Assembly (NCBI GenBank): GCA_010015675.1
Contig: ML977001.1
Coordinates: 448,983-459,153, forward strand
Reading direction: 5' to 3'
DNA: 10,171 bases
Origin: Byssothecium circinans
Lineage: Eukaryota; Ascomycota; Dothideomycetes; Pleosporales; Massarinaceae
Shown: positions 7,622-10,171 of the stretch, in pieces
How the letters are laid out: each line of letters begins with the position of its first letter
Numbering within the stretch: the stretch's first letter is position 1
Notes under the pieces: generated by a model
What the model saw: the letters and a program-made list of their open reading frames with translations, nothing else
Databases searched by the model: none
Told to the model about the DNA's origin: nothing
Translations under genes and position numbers: made by a program

Positions 7622-9242
7622 CTAGGTGAAGCTAAGTTTCCTATGGTTTCCATTTCGATAGTCTATGTCGTATCGCAGTTCTTTAGTCACTTCGTTCTGC
7701 TACGCTGCTCGTTGGATGCTTCCTTCTGCGAGCTCTTAGTCCACCCAGTTGGCTTGCCTTTCGTAGGCCTTTTCCTGCCTGTGCCTTAGTTTTCGTTGCT
7801 TCCTAGGCCTGGGGTTCGGATCTTCGTATAGGTACTCGTCATCGAGTCCTGCGCTTGGCCTCAGGTATTGGTTGTTGTATCCTGAACGTCCTTGATCCGT
7901 TGGTTCGTCGTCATCTAATGTGACTTCGCTGTCGTACCACATTGGGTTTTCATCCGTCCATCGTGGATGGTTCCCTTGCGCGATCTCGGTGTGAGGTAGT
8001 TCGGAGTCATGGGGGTCTTAGTTTTCTTTTCCAAGGTACTCTTCCTTTCCACTGATGATGCGGAGAGCTCTGTCGGCCCATGATGGTCCTTCATTGTCCT
8101 TGGCTCGTTCGCTGAGCAAGTAATCCCGAAGTTGTTATTCTCTCGCGTTAAGGGGTTGGTCAGGATTATTAAGGAAGTCCTAGACTTCGTCGTCTATAGT
8201 GTCTACTTCCTTATTGTGCCATATCTGATTAGCTGCTTCACTGACCCTTTTTCTAACAGATAGTTCTTATATCCTCTGTCTAACAGCTTCTCCTCTTTCT
8301 TCGCCTGAATCAATCACTTCCCATTCGTCGTCTTCTTCGACGTCGGGGAGACATCCCAGAGCATGAGATGCTATGATTATATTCAACTGTCGTTGGACCG
8401 TATGCTTAGCTCTTCCTGGCTTCGCGCGACAGTTTCTGGCGATGTGGCCTGTTTTTCCGCACGAGTAGCACGTCCTGGCTTCTTTCTCATAGCGGTGGCC
8501 CTTCCCTTTCCCCTTCTCGACGTTGTCGAGTTGCATTGGCTGCAGCCCGTAGGGATCCGAGTATTGCTTTCGTGGTTTTATGGCGGGGAAGTACCTAGGT
8601 CTGGTATAGGTACTCTTAGTCTTACCCGCGCTGAGTCCACTTCGCTTATCGTGTAGCTTAGATGTCAACTCGTATAGTTGTCCGTCAATTCTGATGGATT
8701 CCTGGTATAGTTCCTCCAAGGTGGTGATGGATGCCCCTGATCGCATAAGCTCCATTTTAACGGTATCCTTGAGGCCTTGTCTATACATGGTCATGAGTGC
8801 CTTATCCTCCCAGCCCGTCTGAATCGCGTAGTGCTGGAACTCCGCGGCGTATTCAGCGGCCGAGCGTTGTTGCCTGAGGTGCTGCACCTTTCTTCCTGCG
8901 ACGGATTCTTCGTTCGAGACTCCAAAGACCTGTCAGAGACGGGTCTTAAACTGGGCGTAGTCTTTGAAGAGTATAGTGACATCATCGTCATCGTTGTCGT
9001 CATCCAGGTATTTAGCGAGATAAGGGTCGATCCATCGTTTAGCGTCGCCACGCATGTAGGTCGTAACAAAGGAGGCTTTGTCCACATCGTCGATGGTGCT
9101 GGCTGCAAACTTGAAGTACAAGTCAATTTGCAGGAGCCATCCTTCGAGTTTGGCGCGATCTCCGTGGTAGAGATCCGGTTTAGCGACCTTGCTGGCATTG
9201 CCGTGGGATTGGGTATCGTGTGTCTTAGACATCCTTCTGAGG

Positions 9243-9250
9243 GTGTTCAA
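9243..9250 (-). other. Primer-binding site, probably self-priming
   Basis: The 5' LTR ends TAACA, then come 2 nt (TT on the minus strand) and TTGAACAC. It lacks the TGG expected when a tRNA 3' CCA end primes. Its exact complement GTGTTCAA lies in the LTR (9491-9498) about 31 nt downstream of the TATA box, where the mRNA should start. This is the arrangement of Tf1-type self-priming elements. Confidence 0.65.
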
Positions 9251-9527
9251 AATGTTAAGGTCCAGGGGGGCTTATTACCGGAGATGGCTCGAAGAGCTTT
9301 TGGGTGACAAGGGTGCTTGAGGTTCTAGAGCTCGGTTAGTTCTCTAGAAGAGATATCAATTCGCGACACACGGTGGTACTCCAACAGTACGTGGTAATGT
9401 TCGTCTGAAGGGCGTACACTTGGTGAACTCAGGTGAGCTTGCAATCATAGAGTATAAGATACTGAATAGATTGTAATCCTAAGTAGAAGGTTGAACACGA
9501 TTCCTACAATATAGAGATCAAGTTCAT

Positions 9528-9535
9528 CTATATAC
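9528..9535 (-). promoter_or_regulatory. TATA box of the chromovirus promoter
   Basis: GTATATAG on the minus strand, 31-36 nt upstream of position 9498, where the self-priming sequence would put the RNA 5' end. The same box is kept in the 3' LTR. Confidence 0.6.
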
Positions 9536-9539
9536 TAGT

Positions 9540-9613
9540 TGCGTCCCTTCGTCCTACCTGTCCCACTCGTCCCAGTCCTTCATGGGGCTTCTGGGACTCC
9601 TGGGACGCTGGGA
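9540..9613 (-). promoter_or_regulatory. U3 array of GTCCC / GGGAC motifs
   Basis: On the plus strand there are four GTCCC units (9540-9575) followed by three inverted TGGGA units (9589-9613), including a 7-bp inverted pair GTCCCAG/CTGGGAC. The array lies just upstream of the TATA box in the element's orientation, so it may be a regulator-binding cluster or a hairpin. It is conserved in the other LTR apart from TG-to-TA changes. Confidence 0.5.
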
Positions 9614-9714
9614 TGATCACGTGACTTTGCTTACTACTCGTGACTATCTGTCTGGTCAGGGCGCGCAGTCGGTTTATTACATAAGTGTGGCGACCCCGCT
9701 TCTGGATCGTAACA

Positions 9715-9719
9715 ACTAT
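9715..9719. repeat. Target-site duplication ACTAT, right copy
   Basis: Matches 2961-2965 and directly follows the TAACA end of the right LTR. Confidence 0.88.
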
Positions 9720-9925
9720 TAGGAATAGTTTAGAACTATAAAAGGGTAAGGGTAAGGTGTAATAACTATGATAACTAGGTGTTCAGCGCTGTAGTAACTG
9801 CGGTAAGACTAGGTATAACACGAGAACTTATTAAGCTAATAAAGAGGGTTCTTCTAAGTTAAAGGCTAGTACTTAGTATATATTTTTAGATAGCGATGCG
9901 GACGATAATAATGATGCAGTTGAGT

Positions 9926-9990
9926 GAGTTAGTGTTGCTAAGGAATCATAAGCGGTTCAATGGTGTGGGCGGTTTAATAGTGGAATACAT
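9926..9990 (-). repeat. Right terminal inverted repeat of the split pogo element
   Basis: The reverse complement matches 1390-1454 over about 65 bp. The transposase stop TGA overlaps its inner edge. It is followed by TA (9991-9992). Confidence 0.85.
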
Positions 9991-10017
9991 TAAATCCTTA
10001 TAAATTAAGGTTAATTA
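9991..10017 (-). pseudogene. Probable continuation of the inverted pogo transposase fragment
   Basis: The reverse complement (CCTTAATTTATAAGGATT and neighbours) resembles 1700-1726, the stretch just upstream of where the 737-1389 fragment stops, allowing a small deletion. Joining the two pieces at TA would restore a contiguous ancestor, as expected if the 1390-9990 element inserted there. The match is short. Confidence 0.5.
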
Positions 10018-10171
10018 ACGTAAAGCACCACCGAACCGCCCACACCACCGAACCGCCCACGATTCCTTGGCAACACCAACTCACTCAACTTCATCGCCAT
10101 TATCGTCCGCATCACTACTTGACATGATAAACTGAGTACTAGCCTCCGACTCAGAAGAACCCTCTTCATCT
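10018..10171 (-). mobile_element. Right-hand pogo-type element, partial, little mutated
   Basis: Begins ACGTAAAGCACCACCGAACC right after TA (10016-10017), with two clean copies of CACCACCGAACCGCCCAC and then GATTCCTTGGCAACACC, the family terminus. It holds the C-terminal end of a transposase on the minus strand and continues past the window. CA and CG dinucleotides are retained, unlike the decayed copy at 9720-9990. Its terminal variant GTAAAG differs from GTATTC of the split element. Confidence 0.8.
10081..10171 (-). CDS. Fot1/pogo transposase, C-terminal end (partial)
   Basis: The minus-strand frame reads DEEGSSESEASTQF, then SSSDADDNGDEVE, then TGA at 10081-10083, about 29 visible codons without a stop; the rest lies beyond the right edge. 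It matches the acidic tail of the decayed transposase ending at 9927 (EGSS, DSDADDNN, VE), so it belongs to the same or a very close family. The lack of stops and of RIP-type changes suggests a younger copy, but too little is visible to say it is intact. Confidence 0.7.
   Translation of the reverse strand, partial: DEEGSSESEASTQFIMSSSDADDNGDEVE

Larger units (their letters stand above)
7259..9232 (-). pseudogene. gag: gag polyprotein pseudogene with CCHC and three CCH motifs
   Basis: 657 codons in one frame from the ATG at 9232 to TAA 7259-7261, which lies 58 bp past the slippery site. Residues about 20-150 form a retrotransposon gag/capsid-like helical region (DLYHGDRAKLEGWL, FVTTYMRGDAKRWI, QQRSAAEYAAEF). 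A CCHC knuckle (CYSCGKTGHIARNC, residues 255-268, 8429-8470) would bind nucleic acid. A long acidic stretch follows, then three motifs of the form C-x4-C-x2-H at residues 538, 570 and 616. Ten in-frame stops occur (8933, 8267 and eight more between 8180 and 7405), all explained by C-to-T changes in CAA/CAG/CGA codons. The leader from the primer-binding site to the ATG is only about 10 nt. Confidence 0.88.
2966..9714 (-). mobile_element. Full-length Ty3/gypsy chromovirus LTR retrotransposon, RIP-damaged
   Basis: The 6749-bp element is coded on the minus strand. In its own 5'-3' order it holds: LTR (9253-9714), primer-binding site, gag, a -1 frameshift signal, pol (protease, reverse transcriptase, RNase H, integrase, chromodomain), polypurine tract and LTR (2966-3427). 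Both LTRs are 462 bp and the element is flanked by ACTAT. The order RT-RH-INT with a C-terminal chromodomain places it among the chromoviruses. gag and pol are each a single frame without indels but carry about 27 premature stops together. It inserted into the 3' part of the pogo transposase. An antisense ORF (3458-4021) lies between pol and the 3' LTR. It is non-functional as it stands but structurally complete. Confidence 0.95.
9253..9714 (-). repeat. 5' LTR of the chromovirus
   Basis: 462 bp with TGTTA/TAACA ends, directly flanked by ACTAT on the outer side and the primer-binding site on the inner side. As the 5' LTR it provides the promoter: U3 runs about 9714-9499, and R-U5 about 9498-9253 if transcription starts at the self-priming sequence. 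U3 contains CACGTG (9618-9623) and a cluster of GTCCC/GGGAC repeats. Confidence 0.95.
1456..9927 (+). pseudogene. Fot1/pogo transposase pseudogene (exons of decay: 1456-2965 and 9720-9927)
   Basis: One reading frame runs from about 1456 to the retrotransposon junction. It gives a helix-turn-helix-type N-terminus (FNVKPRVLTKRARGIPF near 1576-1626), the DDE core (NFNKTSF near 1966-1989, LLILDGYKSYL near 2301-2333, then PLNV near 2416-2427), and a basic segment around 2840-2910. After the insertion, 9720-9927 holds the C-terminal zinc-knuckle-like tail (CSNCGKTRYNTRTY) and an acidic end, stopping at TGA 9925-9927. In Fot1/pogo transposases the catalytic residues lie in NFDETGF, LILDGHES and QPLDV. 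Here the first and third aspartates read Asn (G-to-A changes), and about 50 codons are stops. The tail is in a different frame from the upstream part once the insert is removed, implying a small indel near the junction. No ATG is seen at the expected start. Confidence 0.85.
1390..9990 (+). mobile_element. Fot1/pogo-type DNA transposon, RIP-decayed and split by a chromovirus
   Basis: A complete element by its ends. The left end starts ACGTATTCTACTATC, and the reverse complement of the right end starts ATGTATTCCACTATT. The match continues for about 65 bp (1390-1454 against 9926-9990), differing mainly by transitions. Both ends are bordered by TA (1388-1389 and 9991-9992), the target used by Tc1/mariner/pogo elements. 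Subtracting the 6749-bp retrotransposon and one copy of its 5-bp duplication leaves about 1847 bp, the usual size of a Fot1-like element. It carries one plus-strand transposase gene with about 50 premature stops, so it cannot be autonomous. Confidence 0.88.

Noticed and set aside
8777..9307. Plus-strand ORF of 176 codons across the gag start and 5' LTR
   Set aside because: It is antisense to the recognisable gag capsid region, shows no motif, and its span is explained by the complementary gag frame.

Overview
The window looks like a gene-poor, heavily mutated repeat island from a filamentous ascomycete (Pezizomycotina). The evidence is AT-rich DNA full of TA dinucleotides, transition-biased decay with CAA/CAG/CGA/TGG codons turned into stops (the signature of repeat-induced point mutation, RIP), a Ty3/gypsy chromovirus and several Fot1/pogo-type DNA transposons. 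I see no ordinary host gene and no rRNA or tRNA. The species cannot be named from this sequence.

Layout. Positions 1-340 and 416-736 are two related non-coding copies (about 330 bp) that both end in the terminal sequence of the local pogo family. 737-1389 is an inverted, decayed fragment of a pogo transposase gene (minus strand); its continuation appears to be 9991-10017. Into that fragment, at a TA, sits a complete but dead pogo element (1390-9990; about 1.85 kb without its insert) with about 65-bp terminal inverted repeats and a plus-strand transposase carrying about 50 premature stops. That element is split by a full-length chromovirus (2966-9714, 6749 bp, coding on the minus strand) flanked by the 5-bp duplication ACTAT. 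A further, much less mutated pogo copy begins at 10018 and runs off the right edge on the minus strand.

The chromovirus has two 462-bp LTRs (TGTTA...TAACA), a TATA box, a probable self-priming primer-binding site, and a gag of 657 codons with a CCHC knuckle followed by three C-x4-C-x2-H motifs. An HIV-type U UUU UUA slippery heptamer, in the correct phase and followed by a stem-loop 8 nt downstream, leads into pol: protease, RT, RNase H, integrase (exact D-x35-E), GPY/F and chromodomain. A polypurine tract precedes the 3' LTR. gag has 10 and pol about 17 premature stops by my reading, but no frameshift, so the architecture is readable while the element is dead.

The most striking feature is an uninterrupted antisense ORF (3458-4021, plus strand) between the 3' LTR and the end of pol. 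It encodes a Zn2Cys6-like cysteine cluster followed by a long charged coiled coil, and its 3' end overlaps the end of pol tail-to-tail by 68 bp. It is the only long ORF of the element free of stops.

Order of events inferred from nesting: the oldest pogo fragment; then insertion of the 1390-9990 pogo (and, in unknown order, the left and right elements); then the chromovirus, which is less decayed than the DNA it sits in. The chromodomain fits insertion into already silenced repeat DNA.
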